From Eutreptiella sp. 'Long Island Sound 2002' (Eukaryota > Euglenozoa > Euglenophyceae > Eutreptiales > Eutreptiaceae): a stretch of DNA of 64,000 nt. The notes under the pieces are model-generated. The model was not told where the DNA came from. It saw nothing but the letters and a program-made list of their open reading frames with translations, and did no database searches. Below are positions 19,114 to 30,800 of this stretch, in pieces (position 1 is the first letter of the stretch; every line of letters begins with the position of its first letter). Location of the stretch: positions 133,042,442 to 133,106,441 of the forward strand of contig OZ038382.1 of NCBI GenBank assembly GCA_964036045.1, written 5' to 3'. Position numbers and translations under genes: made by a program.

Positions 19114-21535
19114 TCGGGGGTGGTCGGGGATGGGAGAGCGCCCGTCCCCGAACGCCCCACACCATGGCAACAGGCGCCCCCCCCGGCCGCTCTCGTGCCG
19201 CCCCCAAAGCGCGCAAAGCCAGCTCGCAAGAGCGCGCGCTGTGGGGTTGGTGACGGGTCCCCACGTCCGCACCCCCCGCACCCACAGCCAGTGGGTAGTG
19301 TATGCCGGCGGCACGCCCGAAAGGACGAGTGGTCGGGGTTGGGAGAGCGCCCGACCCCGGACGCCCCACAACCAGGCAAGAGGCGCCCCCCCCAGACTGC
19401 CACATGCCGCCCTCACAGCACGCAAGAGCGCGCGCTGTGGGGAGGGTGACGGGTCCCCACGCCCGCACCCCAAGCGCCCACAGCCAGCGGGTAGTGGGCC
19501 CGAGCCGCACGCCTGAACGGACGAGAGGTCGGGGGTGGGAGAGCGCCCGTCCCCGGACGCCCAACACCCAGGCAAGAGGCGCCCCCCCCGGGCACCCTCA
19601 TGCTACCACCACAGCGCGCAAAGCCAGCACGCATGAAGGCGCGCTGTGGGGTTGGTGACGGGTCCCCATGCCCGCATCCCCGGCACCCACAGCAAGTGGG
19701 TAGTGGGCCCCGGCCGCACGCCGGAACGGACGAGAGATCGGGGGTGGGAGAGCGCCCGACCCCGGACGCCCCACACCCAGGCAAGAGGCGCACCCCCCCG
19801 GCGCCCTCGTGCCGCCCCCACAGCGCGCAAAGCCAGCTCGCAAGAAGGCGCGCTGTGGGGTCGGCGACGGTTCCTCACGTTCGCACCCCCCGCACCCACA
19901 GCCAGTGGGTAGTGTGCCCCGGCCGCACGCCCAAAAGGACGAGTTGTCGGGGGTGGGAGAGTGCCCGACCCCGGACGCCCCACACCCAGGCAAGAGGCGC
20001 CCCCCCCCCGGGCACCCTCATACCGCCCCCACAGCACGCAAGAGCGCGCACTGTGGGTTCGGTAACGGGTCCCCACGCCCGCAGCCCCCGCACCCACAGA
20101 CAGTGGGTAGTGGGCCCCGGCCACACGCCCGAACGGACGAGAGATCGGTGGTGGGAGAGCGCCCGTCCCCGGACACCCCACACCCAGACAAGAGGCGCCC
20201 CCCCCAGGCACCCTCATGCCGCCCCCACAGCGCGCAAAGCCAGCTCGCCAGAGCGCACGCTGTGGGGTTGGTGACGGGTCCCCGTGCCCGCTACCCCCGC
20301 ACCCACAGCCAGTGGGTAGTGGGCCCCGGCCGCACGCCCGAACGGACGCGAGGTCGGGGGTGGGAGAGCGCCCGTCCCCGGACGCCTCACACCCAGGCAA
20401 GAGGCGCCCCCCCCGGGCGCCCTCGTGCCGCCCCCACAGCGCGCAAAGCCAGCTCGCAAGAGCGCACGCTGTGGGGTGGGTGACAGGTCCCCACGCCCGC
20501 ACCCCCCGTACCCACAGCCAGTGAGTAGTGGGCCCCGGCCTCACGCCCGAAAGGACTAGTGGTCGGGGGTGGGAGAGCGCCCGACCCCAGACGCCCCACG
20601 ACCAGGCAAGTGGCGCCCGCCCCGCGCACCCTCATGAAGCCGCCACTGCACGGAAGAGGGCGCGCTGTGGGGTTGGTGACGGGTCCCCGCACCCGCACCC
20701 CCCTGCACCCACAGCCAGTGGGTAGTGGGCCCCGGCTGCTCGCCCGAACAGACGAGAGGTCGGGGTTGGGAGAGCGTGCGTCTTCAGACGCCCCAGACCC
20801 AGGCAAGAGGCGCCCCCCCCAGGCGGCCTCCTGCTGCCCCCACAGCGCGCAATACCAGCTTGCAGGAGCGCGCGCTGCCGGGTTGGTGACAGGTCCCCAC
20901 GCCCGTACCCCCCGCACCCACATCCAGTGGGTAGTGTGCCCTGGCCGCACGCCCGAAAGGACGAGTGGTCGGGGGTCGGAGAGCGCTCGACCCCGGACGC
21001 CCCACACCCAGGCAGGAGGCCCCCCCCCCCGGGCACCCTCATGCCGCCCTGAAAGCGCGCAAAGCCAGCGCGCAAGGGTGCGCGCTGTGGGGTTGGTGAC
21101 GGGTCCCCACGCCCGCACTCCCCGCACCCACAGACAGTGGGTAGTGGGCCGCGGCCACACGCCTGAACGGACGAGAGGTCGGGGGTGGGAGAGCGCCCGT
21201 CCCCGGACGCCCGACACCCAGGCAAGAGGCGACCCCCCCGGGCACCCTCATGCCGCCCCCACAGCGCGCAAAGCCAGCTCGCCAGAGCGCGCGCTGTGGG
21301 GTTGGTGACGGGTCCCCATGCCCGCACCCCCCGCACCCACACCAACAGGGTAGTGGGCCCCGGCCACACACCCTAAAGGACGAGTGGTCGGGGCTGAGAG
21401 AGCGCCCGACCCCGGACGCCGCACACACCGGCAAGAGGCGCCCCCCCCTGGGCGCCCTCGTGCCGCCCCTACAGCGCGCCAAGCCAGGGCGCAGGGCTAG
21501 CTCGCAAGAGCGCGCGCGGTGGGGTTGGTGACGGG
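19114..21535. repeat. satellite array, about 205 bp x 12
   Basis: The word GGGAGAGCGCCCG(T/A)CCC recurs at about 19134, 19343, 19539, 19748 and onward to about 21395, spaced 196-209 bp. Each unit also holds GACGGGTCCCCACGCCCGCA-like and GCGCGCAAAGCCAGC-like blocks and a C run of variable length. The G+C content is very high and the T content low. The many long frames on both strands repeat with the units and are not genes. The array starts exactly where the duplicated segment A ends. Confidence 0.92.
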
Positions 21536-22535
21536 TCCCCACACCCGCACTCACCCCGAGGGGAGCGCGCAGCCCCAAGCCAGGTAGGGGGAAACGGGAC
21601 CGGGCCGCCCCCCCCCAAGCAAGCGAAACGGAGCACGGGACCGAGGCCGGACACCCGGAGGGGCAGGGACTGAGTGGAACGGCCCTACCAGCGCCCAGCA
21701 CCGGGACCGCGCGAGGTGCCCGCGCCACACCAACCCGGGGAGGGGGGGGGCGGGGCGCGGACGCCGCGAGAGCGCGAGCGCACACACACACAAAGGACAC
21801 GCGGGGAAAACCAGAAGGGCAACCGGACCAAGCCCGCGGAACGCACAGACCGCATGGAATGGCGTACCAGCGAGCGACGATAAGGGACACCCAGACAGGA
21901 CGGCCCGCGACACACAGCGCAGGAAACGCGGGGCGGGCAGGGGGAAACAGGGAAGACAAAACACCCGGCACCGGCCCCAACCCCCCCGAACCGGCCGCGA
22001 GCGCCGCACACACATGACCAGGGCACTGCGCCTGCCAAGGCAGTAGTGGCGCATAGCGCCACGCACCAGCCCCAGGGCTAGGCAGCCTCCGCGCCAGCCG
22101 ACCGGGGGTCCCACTGGCGACAAGCCAGTAGCACGGGCCAGGCAGCGCCGGCACCCCGGGGGACCACGCATTAGGGGGGCGACGCAGTGGGTAAGCGCCA
22201 GCAGCCATGGCTGCGAATTGACGCACTGACCGGGGAGTGGCGAAATGGGGAAGCCGGGGAGGGACGGGGCTCTGAGCCCTGTGAACCCGGGGGACTCTGC
22301 CACCAGGCAGGAGTTGTGTCTTGGAGGGCCCCCTCACTAGGACCTGGTGGGGAGGATATCACCTGGCCCGACCAGGTGGCCCCCCGGGGCCGAAAATCGT
22401 CTAGTACCCGCAAAATCAAACCCCAAACCTCAAACCTCACACAGCAGACCTCCCCAACAAGAAGTTCAAACACACAGGCAGACACACTCCCGCCTAAGAG
22501 GCTCAGCACGGACATGACGCAAGACCAAAGGCCCG
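21536..22535. other. G+C-rich, T-poor low-complexity spacer
   Basis: No supported gene. The part 21640-22010 is strongly depleted in T, with G runs (GGGGAGGGGGGGG near 21740) and a GCGCACACACACACA stretch. This resembles the composition of the T-free tract in GTAG-1 but shares no clear sequence with it. 22200-22530 is less skewed. The duplicated segment B begins at 22536. Confidence 0.5.
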
Positions 22536-23378
22536 CACCCTCCAGGACGACCACACCATCCCGCGCATAAGCGCCCCCCCCCCCACCAGAGTGTCCGATG
22601 CCACGCACAACCGCACGGTCACCGGCATCATCACAGACTGCCTGAGCTGGGCGGCATCACGGGCAGACACCGTGTGGATCAGCGAAGGACGCTCCCACAC
22701 ACAGGCGGTTACGCGCCTCAACGACATCCAACCCCATAAACTACAGTGCGCCGTCGGACCCTTCGCCGTACACATCACCCCATACAGCATCAATCACCCC
22801 CGATGTGAACACCACAACACGCCCTGGTCAACCCCGTGCACCTTGCCCCTGCGCCAACCGCTCCCGGCCCCCACCATCACGGGCAACATGTACCTGGGCA
22901 CCGTGCCAGGGGACCCAGGCATATACATCCTGCCGAACAGGTCCAGGGAACACGCCATCCCCCTGCAGGGGGTAGAGTCCCTCGCCCTTCGACTGCCCCC
23001 ACCAAAACACCAACACCAACACATCCCAGGGGACAAACGGTCACAGGCGCCGGACGGGGGAAGGAAGGCACACCAACGCGCTCTGGCCCACATCACCGTC
23101 CATCCCACAGCCGATCTACCAAAGGACTTCGGCACGGAGCGCCACATTCTCCTGGAGGGACAAGCCCTACACATCATCACTGCTGCCCTATACACCCTCG
23201 CCGCCCATGAACACCACTGGGACCCCACTGCCATCCCAGCGATGCCCCCACCAAAAGGCCCCAGAGACCCCGTCACCCCCTTCCACATCGATCAACTCCT
23301 TTGCCGCAAGGCCATCCCACACCTCCACCCCGCCAGGATAGAACTAGCCATCCCGGTGGTGGTACGGACCTGCAGCAG
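22536..23378 (+). pseudogene. coding remnant, duplicated segment copy B with longer tail
   Basis: The first 567 bases repeat segment A. Copy B then continues in the same plus-strand frame where A is cut off: DLPKDFGTERHILLEGQALH, IITAALYTLAAHEHHWDP and FHIDQLLCRKAIPHLHPARI. It ends at about 23378, where antisense integrase sequence of gypsy B1 begins. The open frame starting at 22591 spans 300 codons, but its last 38 or so codons are antisense to gypsy B1. No family was recognised. Cysteines in TDCL, LQCAV, RCEHH and PCTLP are shared with copy A. Confidence 0.45.
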
Positions 23379-23884
23379 GGCTTGCAGACCCACTCCATGC
23401 TTGTCCTTCTTGTCCTTCTTCTTGGACTTCTTGCCCGGAACAGCCACGATATACCCGCTGTGCCTGTCCACCGCCAGGATGACACAGTCGTAGGTCTCTT
23501 TGTCCACAGTGACCTCAGGCATGGCGAACACATCCATGGCCACGGACCGCATAGGGGCTTCCGGTATAGCCGTGTACACTCGGTTGCCAGCCGTGGAGTG
23601 GTTGGGGCTCTCCGTGGCCCGACACACGGTGCAGTCGCTGCAGTACTTGTCCAGGAGGGCGTAGTACCCCGGTGGGAACTTGAAGCGCCACTCCAGGTCC
23701 TGCTGCATCTTGTCCCGACCAGGATGCATGAGCTGGGTGTTATGCCAGTGGTCAATGAGCTCCTGCATTTGGTTCTCAGGGACCAATAGCTTGTCCTTGA
23801 GGAACATTTTGTCCCCATCCTCGGTCAAGCCCTCAGGCCATTCGTCGTCCGACGGGGCGCTCACGGCATTCCAGTACTTGCTCT
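23379..23884 (-). pseudogene. gypsy B1 integrase, N-terminal half
   Basis: The minus strand shows the zinc-binding region (LIDHWHNTQLMHPGRDKM, then CSDCTVC) and the start of the catalytic core: the first catalytic D in MRSVAMDVFAMPEVTVDKE, then CVILAVDRHSGYIVAVPGKK. Sister copy B3 shows what is missing: the second D (CSDRGSQF) and the E (RSNGRAEV). The gene ends at the junction with the C-rich remnant. A stop lies at about 23884. Confidence 0.88.
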
Positions 23885-24834
23885 AGTGGTCGGATGCCGC
23901 ATAGTCATCCGACCAGTCCTCTGTGAGCACCGACCTGACTAGCTCTACAGGTGCCACCATCCACTACTCGAGGGTTTCCTCTCGAATAGCTTGGACTCGG
24001 GCGCCCCGGAACTTGGCCAGGTCCGTACAGTTTGCCATCAGGTCCGTACAAACCACCATCGGTTGCAATCCGATGTGGCCAGACCACTTCCTGAGCGCAC
24101 AAACAATGGCGTATGTCTCCTTCTCCCTCGCGGTCCAGGGTCGGCGTTGGCCCTCGGCCAGGATCCGGCTCCAAAACGCCACGGGTACGTGTGACCCGTC
24201 GTCCCGGATCTGCTCCAGGACTGCCCCTACAGCATAGTCCGAGGCGTCCGTCCGTAGCACGAATCCCTTGTCCGGGTCCACCAGGAATAGCCCCAACTGC
24301 CCCAGGAGTCACTCCTTCAGGCGGCTGAACGCATCTTCGGCCTCAGGGGTCCAGGCAAGCTTCTTCTTGGTCCCCTTTCCGGCCATTGAATTTGCCCACC
24401 TGCAGCATCTTGTGCAGCGGCCCCGACAGTTCTGCATACATCCGGACATAGCCCGAATAGTAATTGCAGAACCCCATGAAGGACCGGAGTTCGCTGATGG
24501 TCTGGGGCTTCTCCCAGTGGTGCAGGGACGCCAGCTTCCCAGGCATGGGACGGCGTTGCCCGTGACCGACCACGTGACACGCGAACTCCAGTTCCTTCAC
24601 GAAGAGTGAGGGCTTGCACACCATGTTGTGCTTGTCAAGCTCGCTGAGCACTCGGCGCAGATCCTTCTCATGCGCTTCGATGAGCTCGTCCTCAGTCATG
24701 TCCTCCGTGGGGACCCGATGATGATGTCGTCCACAAAGGGGTCGGCACAGTCCCGGACCGGACCGAGTAGGTCCTCCATCATGCGCTGGAAAGCGGCGTT
24801 GCCATTCTTGGCGCCCATAGGCACCACTTTCCAC
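23885..24834 (-). pseudogene. gypsy B1 RT C-terminus and RNase H
   Basis: The minus strand from 24834 reads the RT palm (FVDDIII motif near 24725, followed by an indel), the thumb (LRSFMGFCNYYSGYVRMYAE), then RNase H with FVLRTDASDYAVGAVLEQ and WTAREKETYAIVCALRKW. Several indels split it: 24343-24834 and 23964-24296 are open in different frames. About 90 codons present in B3 after the RNase H histidine region are deleted near 24040. The end at 24834 is the LINE target site. Confidence 0.85.
24817..24834. repeat. LINE target-site duplication, left copy
   Basis: ATAGGCACCACTTTCCAC, identical to 33438-33455. It belongs to the gypsy B1 RT gene. An 18-bp duplication is typical of target-primed insertion by a LINE. 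Confidence 0.93.
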
Positions 24835-25009
24835 GAGGAGTCCTCCGTGGGAAATTCCTAATTTCAGGTAGACAGACTACAATAAAATCTTTTCCTGAAT
24901 TTTTCCGATATCGCTGATTTCTGCCCACATATTAGGTATCACTCGATCCGCAATTTCCTGGCGCACACGCTGATCACAATTTCAACAACAGCTGTCCAAA
25001 AAATCGATC
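24835..25009 (+). promoter_or_regulatory. 5' untranslated region of the LINE
   Basis: 175 bp. LINEs usually carry an internal promoter here; no specific motif was recognised. It begins with the short inverted repeat GAGGAGTCCTC. Its base composition is not C/A-skewed, unlike the two coding regions. Confidence 0.5.
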
Positions 25010-27301
25010 ATGGGCAAAGATCCCACCGTGCCAAAAGCCGCAGATCCGAGCAAGTCCGTCGCAAATCGCGTGGCGCAATTCGAGAAAAGAGACCAACAGC
25101 TGAGGGATCACAGACGCAACGCGGTCCTTCGAGAAAGCAGAACAGATGAAAAAGGAAAGGAGAATGATCAACAACCCCAAACTCCCAAATCAAATCAGAA
25201 AACAAACGCCGAGAAAAACACTCCAGACGCAATTCCAAGCCAAAATGCGAATTCAAGCCCAAACGGCAAGTCCAAGCGCCACAAGACAAAATCGATTCAA
25301 AAAACCACCCCGCAACCAAACCGTGCAACGAAAGAGGATGTCAACGACGACATCGTCATCAACACCCAACTTCATTACAATGGAAAGCCAACGGTGGATT
25401 TTGCCAAACTTTCGGAAAAGCGCAACAAGAGTTTCACTTTCATCCCTATGGAAGACTTGGAAACCCACCAAACCACCAACGTTTTTGTGAACGACCACAA
25501 TGGCAACTCTCCATCCCAACTCCACCAAGACCTTCAAGATGAAAAAGTTCCGGAAGTCTATCAATTCCAATCTCAAGACAACCGAGTATACTCCGACTAC
25601 ATTACCATGTTACCAACCGAGGACATCATCGCCCAATTCCACAAACAACCTCATGAAAAACATTTTGGGGGCACCGACTACCAACACTATTTCAACGAGA
25701 AGTACGAGTATTCCGCCCCGTACCCAACGGAAGATCATGCACGAGCCATCAAAAATGCAAAATTGGTCACTCCCCAAAATATCACGACCCTCAACATCAT
25801 GGCCAACCTCTACGAGTCCCAAACAAGAACTTTCATCTTCACTCCCACTACAAATTACGACTTCAACAAGGACGCCTCGCACAACACATCCGCACACGTG
25901 TCCATGTTGCTCAATGCTCTAGCGTCGCTCGCGCGTGCTAAAATACATGTAAGGGGTACGCTAATTCTTTTGGTGTCAGACCCGAGAGTGTGTAAAGCCA
26001 CGACCGGGATTTGGGATTACTCTCAAGGCTATGCCAAAGCAAGAAGGTTTATGGTTGACCAAAAAATATCCCAAAACTTTGTTCCGTTGAATATGGTCCT
26101 CAAGAATGATCAAAAGCTTTTTGATACTTGCTCCGCCCCACACCCTGAGGGATATATTATGATTACTATGGACAACCTTTCCGAATTCCAATACACACCG
26201 CCCAAATTCTCTCCTATTTCGCCGGGCCATGACTTAGCACAAGCCGAGGCTTTCATCTCTCCACAACAAGAAGCCCATCACACACCACCAATCACCGATT
26301 ATGTCAGAATTGACATTTCGCGAGACCTCGAAGTCCTCACCGAGGAAGATGCTTTCCAATTTTTCAACAAATTAATCAAACCCGACCTCCATGATGCCTC
26401 ATCCATTACCTCCACCAATTGCGCACACTACCGCGGCGAGATAAAACAAAGGGGCTCGCCCATTGGCAGCACCCATGCTCGTTTCGACATCGAAACCAAC
26501 TCAGCCCTCTCCTCCCAAATTGCCAAAACCGTTCAATCCCATTACCCACTAGACAGGAATCCACTCATCATGGCTTTCCCCTACAACCTCTCCGCCCATG
26601 AAAATACTTTCATGATCTCCGCCTCAAAAAGCTCCGCGAAAAACGGAGTCAAGCTTGAACCCACGGAGCTTCTAAATCGAGTGGCCTCTCTTGAAAAAAT
26701 GAATTCGATTCTGCAATTCGCAATTCTACGCACCAAATACTCGGTATTGGTGCATCCGGATGTCCACTCTATTCCAAGCAACACCGAAACACGAGTTTCA
26801 AAACTCAAATGGATGAACGAACAATGCAAGAAAGCCGGCCTCACTTTTTTCAATCACGATAACACATATGCAGTTTTGTCCGACGCTCCACTAAGCTATC
26901 GTGCTAAACCCTCCTACACACCAACCGACGCCAAATCGGTGGTCATTTGTGCTCCACGCTCCATACGTTTTAGAGACATCAACAAAGCAACTTCACTTTT
27001 TGGTACCTTCACCTCCATCCAACCGCTGGAATCCAACCCAAGTGCCAAATCACACCAATATTTTGAAGCGCTCTTCCAAAACTTGGGATCCAGTACCCTA
27101 GCACACCGTAGCAAAGTTCAAGGCATCACTTTTACATCCGGTTCGCCCAACCTCTTGAAAAAACAAAACATCATTGATTCAATTGCGAAAGACCATGACA
27201 CTTCTAAATGGGAAGCCACACTCTTGGCCGCCAAAGAATTTGGCTCCGAGACACAATTGCGCTCCATCAACGAGCGATTGATCGTGGCCAAGCCCCAATG
27301 A
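25010..27301 (+). CDS. LINE ORF1 protein (763 codons)
   Basis: Uninterrupted. Residues 1-130 are strongly charged and lysine/glutamine/asparagine-rich (KRDQQLRDHRRNAV), suited to nucleic-acid binding. The middle is mixed alpha/beta in character. Near residues 640-715 lies a region ending SVVICAPRSIRFRDINKATS and LFGTFTSIQPLE, which could be an RNA-recognition-like fold; this is a weak guess. There is no CCHC knuckle, unlike many LINE ORF1 proteins. The start is the first ATG after the 5' untranslated region. The coding strand is rich in A and C and poor in G, like ORF2. The expected role is binding and packaging the LINE RNA. Confidence 0.75.
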   Translation: MGKDPTVPKAADPSKSVANRVAQFEKRDQQLRDHRRNAVLRESRTDEKGKENDQQPQTPKSNQKTNAEKNTPDAIPSQNANSSPNGKSKRHKTKSIQKTTPQPNRATKEDVNDDIVINTQLHYNGKPTVDFAKLSEKRNKSFTFIPMEDLETHQTTNVFVNDHNGNSPSQLHQDLQDEKVPEVYQFQSQDNRVYSDYITMLPTEDIIAQFHKQPHEKHFGGTDYQHYFNEKYEYSAPYPTEDHARAIKNAKLVTPQNITTLNIMANLYESQTRTFIFTPTTNYDFNKDASHNTSAHVSMLLNALASLARAKIHVRGTLILLVSDPRVCKATTGIWDYSQGYAKARRFMVDQKISQNFVPLNMVLKNDQKLFDTCSAPHPEGYIMITMDNLSEFQYTPPKFSPISPGHDLAQAEAFISPQQEAHHTPPITDYVRIDISRDLEVLTEEDAFQFFNKLIKPDLHDASSITSTNCAHYRGEIKQRGSPIGSTHARFDIETNSALSSQIAKTVQSHYPLDRNPLIMAFPYNLSAHENTFMISASKSSAKNGVKLEPTELLNRVASLEKMNSILQFAILRTKYSVLVHPDVHSIPSNTETRVSKLKWMNEQCKKAGLTFFNHDNTYAVLSDAPLSYRAKPSYTPTDAKSVVICAPRSIRFRDINKATSLFGTFTSIQPLESNPSAKSHQYFEALFQNLGSSTLAHRSKVQGITFTSGSPNLLKKQNIIDSIAKDHDTSKWEATLLAAKEFGSETQLRSINERLIVAKPQ

Positions 27302-27849
27302 CTCCCCACCCACCCACACTCTTTCTCTCATTCAGTTCTCTATGTCTTCACTAAGTCATTACTCAGAGATGCGGATTCCCTCCGTCCTCACTTTCAATAC
27401 CAACGGTATGATCTGTTTATCATGCTGCCGATTCTCGAAGCGATAACATCTAACCATCCGCGATGCATCACCTCGCAAGATATTGTGCCACGCATCGATA
27501 ACAATGCGAACACGCCGGAACGTACACTTTCCTCACAATGCATCCTGCATGCCGTGTGGATTTCGCTCACTCATCTACTGGGCGTCAAGATTTTGATTCA
27601 TCCAAGCCACGATCGGGTACTCGTTTGCACGCCTAGTGTCACTCTGCCCTATCAGTCGCCAGCAAGTGGCCTGACTGATTTCTGTCATGACCGGATGAAG
27701 AGTTTATCTTTTTGCAAGTGCTTCCTTCTTGACCCAGTCGGGTTACGATTGCCAAAACGGCCTCACGTTAGACTCGAGGACTCGTCAAGATCAAGGAATG
27801 TCTCGGAAGTGGTCAGTGTTAGACACGTGGTCCCATCTCTCTCATCATC
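27302..27849 (+). other. inter-ORF spacer of the LINE with a 143-codon open frame
   Basis: The spacer lacks the C/A skew of the ORFs. A frame from 27422 to 27853 (143 codons, cysteine- and leucine-containing, no domain recognised) ends in ATGA: its TGA overlaps the ATG of ORF2. That arrangement could allow termination-reinitiation to translate ORF2, but the small frame itself may be chance. Confidence 0.4.
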
Positions 27850-30800
27850 ATGACGCCGTCAATTGATATCCCCCTCCCACCGGGAGTCCCCCAACCACCA
27901 AGTTACGATACCAACATTCACAAAGCACCTAAACCTACCACACCAACAGACAACTTAATCCACTCTAAAGCACGTTTAACACTCACTACTCACAACACTG
28001 CCAAAAACATTGACAACCTAGACGCCATTATACTACGACACCAACAACAAGGAACCGACATACGTTGTTTACAGGAAATACCTACCGCCCCCTCCTTACA
28101 TTCACTCCTAAACCCACACACTTTCACAAACATATCTTCTGACAAATCTAACGGCACAGCGATTATCATTCACTCCTCCCTATCTCCTTTCGTCACGCAA
28201 ATCAAACACGACAAGGTCAATGGATGCCTCACTGCCATCGACCTTACTATACCAGGTTACCACACACTCCGTATCATTAACGTGTACAAATCACATCACG
28301 CTCATCTCCGACACAGGTTAGAGAAAACAATCTCCGCCCTCCAACAAGACGTACCGTGCCACATCATGCTCGGCGACTTCAACACATATCTCCAACCTTC
28401 TCTAGACACGGCTAATATCAAACACAATAAATACTGGCCTTGGCTCCACGACAAGGTACACCCCACCAATCCTACCACCACACCAACCCTCATCGACCTA
28501 TATCGTAAGGACCACCCAGAGACAAAACAGTGGACGCGCCCTGCAAACAAAAGGCTCCCGTCTCACACACGCATCGAGTTGATTCTCTCCTCTCCTCTTT
28601 CCAATACCATTTTCAAACCTTTCAACACCTTCATTGATATTCACAACGACATCTCCGACCACCGACCCGTATCCACTTCCATAGCCATCCCTACCAAGCC
28701 GATTAACATATACAACATCGCACACAATTCCATTCACTACCGCCCCCTAAGCAAAAAAGAAAAGTCACACTTTACGTCCCTCAGTAAACCTCTCAACGAC
28801 TGGCTCTCCAAACATCACGACACTCTCTTCCAACAACCCATTGAACAACTTATTCCTCTGACCGACTTCCTGTTCACCCAACTAGTCACCACCTACAAAA
28901 AAGTAACTCATCAAGCACACGAACACAAACCAACCAGCGTGGAGAAACAATTCCTTGACGCTGTAAATAATCTACCTTCTACTACCTCCAGTGCACACAA
29001 AACAAAAAAACTTCAAACACTACTCAATGACTGGACCTCAAAAAAACAAGCACAAGCGCACAAGAAACTCCACCACTCCCTCATTTCTCACAAGCGCATA
29101 AAAAAGACAATCAACAACATTCTCAACCCCAGAAACACCACCCCCATCTCCATCTATGACCAAACTGGTCAACTCACCACCGACCCTTACGAAATGTGCG
29201 AATCTATGGGACACGCTCTCTCTTCCCTGGGAGGCCCCCCAGATTTCGACACAGACCCAGCCTTCATCGACACACTCATGACTAACTCCCCAAAAATACC
29301 CAACGACGCTCCACTACCACACTTTACCAGAGACTTCTTCAACCTTCTTTTGTCGAACGCTAAACCACACACCGCACCTGGTTTCGACGACACATCTCTC
29401 TACCTTTTCTCCGTCTGCCCCCCTGATATACAAACCTACATTTACAGCCTGTGTTCCCTCCTTATCGCCGACCACATACCTTTTCACTGGCTTAAAGCAA
29501 AAATTTTTCTACTTTACAAAAAAGGCGACCCCCATAATCCTATAAACTACAGACCAATAGCACTACTTAACACACTTTACAAAATCATAGCCTCTTACGG
29601 TGCACACACCCTCACTTACTACGCCACAACATACCACCTCACCAACAACACACAGTATGGCGGACTTCCTAACCACAGAACCACAGACCACATATACACT
29701 ATGATTGCCAACCTATCACTGCACCCAGACATGTACCACTTATATCATGATTGAAATAAAGCATTTAACTCCGTTCCTCACCGAGCCTTATGGCAAATAC
29801 TCTCCAACTACAACATACCTCACTCCATCATCAACCTCATCCAAAACCTCTACGCCTGCCCCCACGACTTCCCTGTCGTCAAGGGCTTCGCCCTCTTTGC
29901 AGCCCACTGCATAAGGGGACTTAGACAAGGATGCCCCATGTCCCCCATACTCTTTAACCTCTTTGTCGACCCCATCATTAACCACATACAATCTCTCCTA
30001 CATAAACACAAATTCAACGACCTTTTCTCCTTCATCGACGACATCGCCCTCCAAACAACCTCCCATGCCACTCTACACAAAGTGCTTCACTTCCTCTTTG
30101 TCCAAGGGCCTTGATACGGCCTTTCTTTTAACACGACTAAATCCGAACTCCACGCCCTCAACAACGCCACCCACATCACCATTCGTATTAGTCCTACCCA
30201 ACATTTCAGTACCTTTACCGATGACGGCGACCCCAGGGCTTTTTATAAATACCTGGGCACCTACTTTTTCAACAAACAACAAAACCCCAGCATTCTCCAA
30301 CTTCTACTTAACACCATTCACGCCTTTTTCGCCAACATATCCACCCTCCCTCTCACACACAACGAAGTCATAAAACTATCCAACATACAACTGATACCTA
30401 CCCTCACCTACCGTTTAATCTACAACTCACTCCCACAACAGGACCTCGACAAACTGGACACCACAATTTGGAGTCATATCTCCAAGTTAGGCAAACTATC
30501 CTTTCGTACCCCCAATAAAACCAAATACTCCCCCCCACACACACTAGGTTTAAACATCACGAAAATTTCTATGGTAACCCACATCCAAGCCATCAACCAT
30601 ATACTGCGCTACACACACGACGACGGACCTTCCCACACCAACGAAAGAGTCAAGTACACCTTGCGCTACAAGGCCACTAACCCCAACACCATGCAACGCA
30701 TGACTGCCCACTCTGCTAGCTTTTTAGGTTTCCACACGCACAACATTCCCACAGTCAACCCATGTCTCCCTTCTCAAATCCCTACACACACAACAATCGA

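Noticed and set aside
19056-21376. Many 60-310-codon frames on both strands in the satellite
   Set aside because: They repeat with the ~205-bp unit on both strands and contain no conserved domain.
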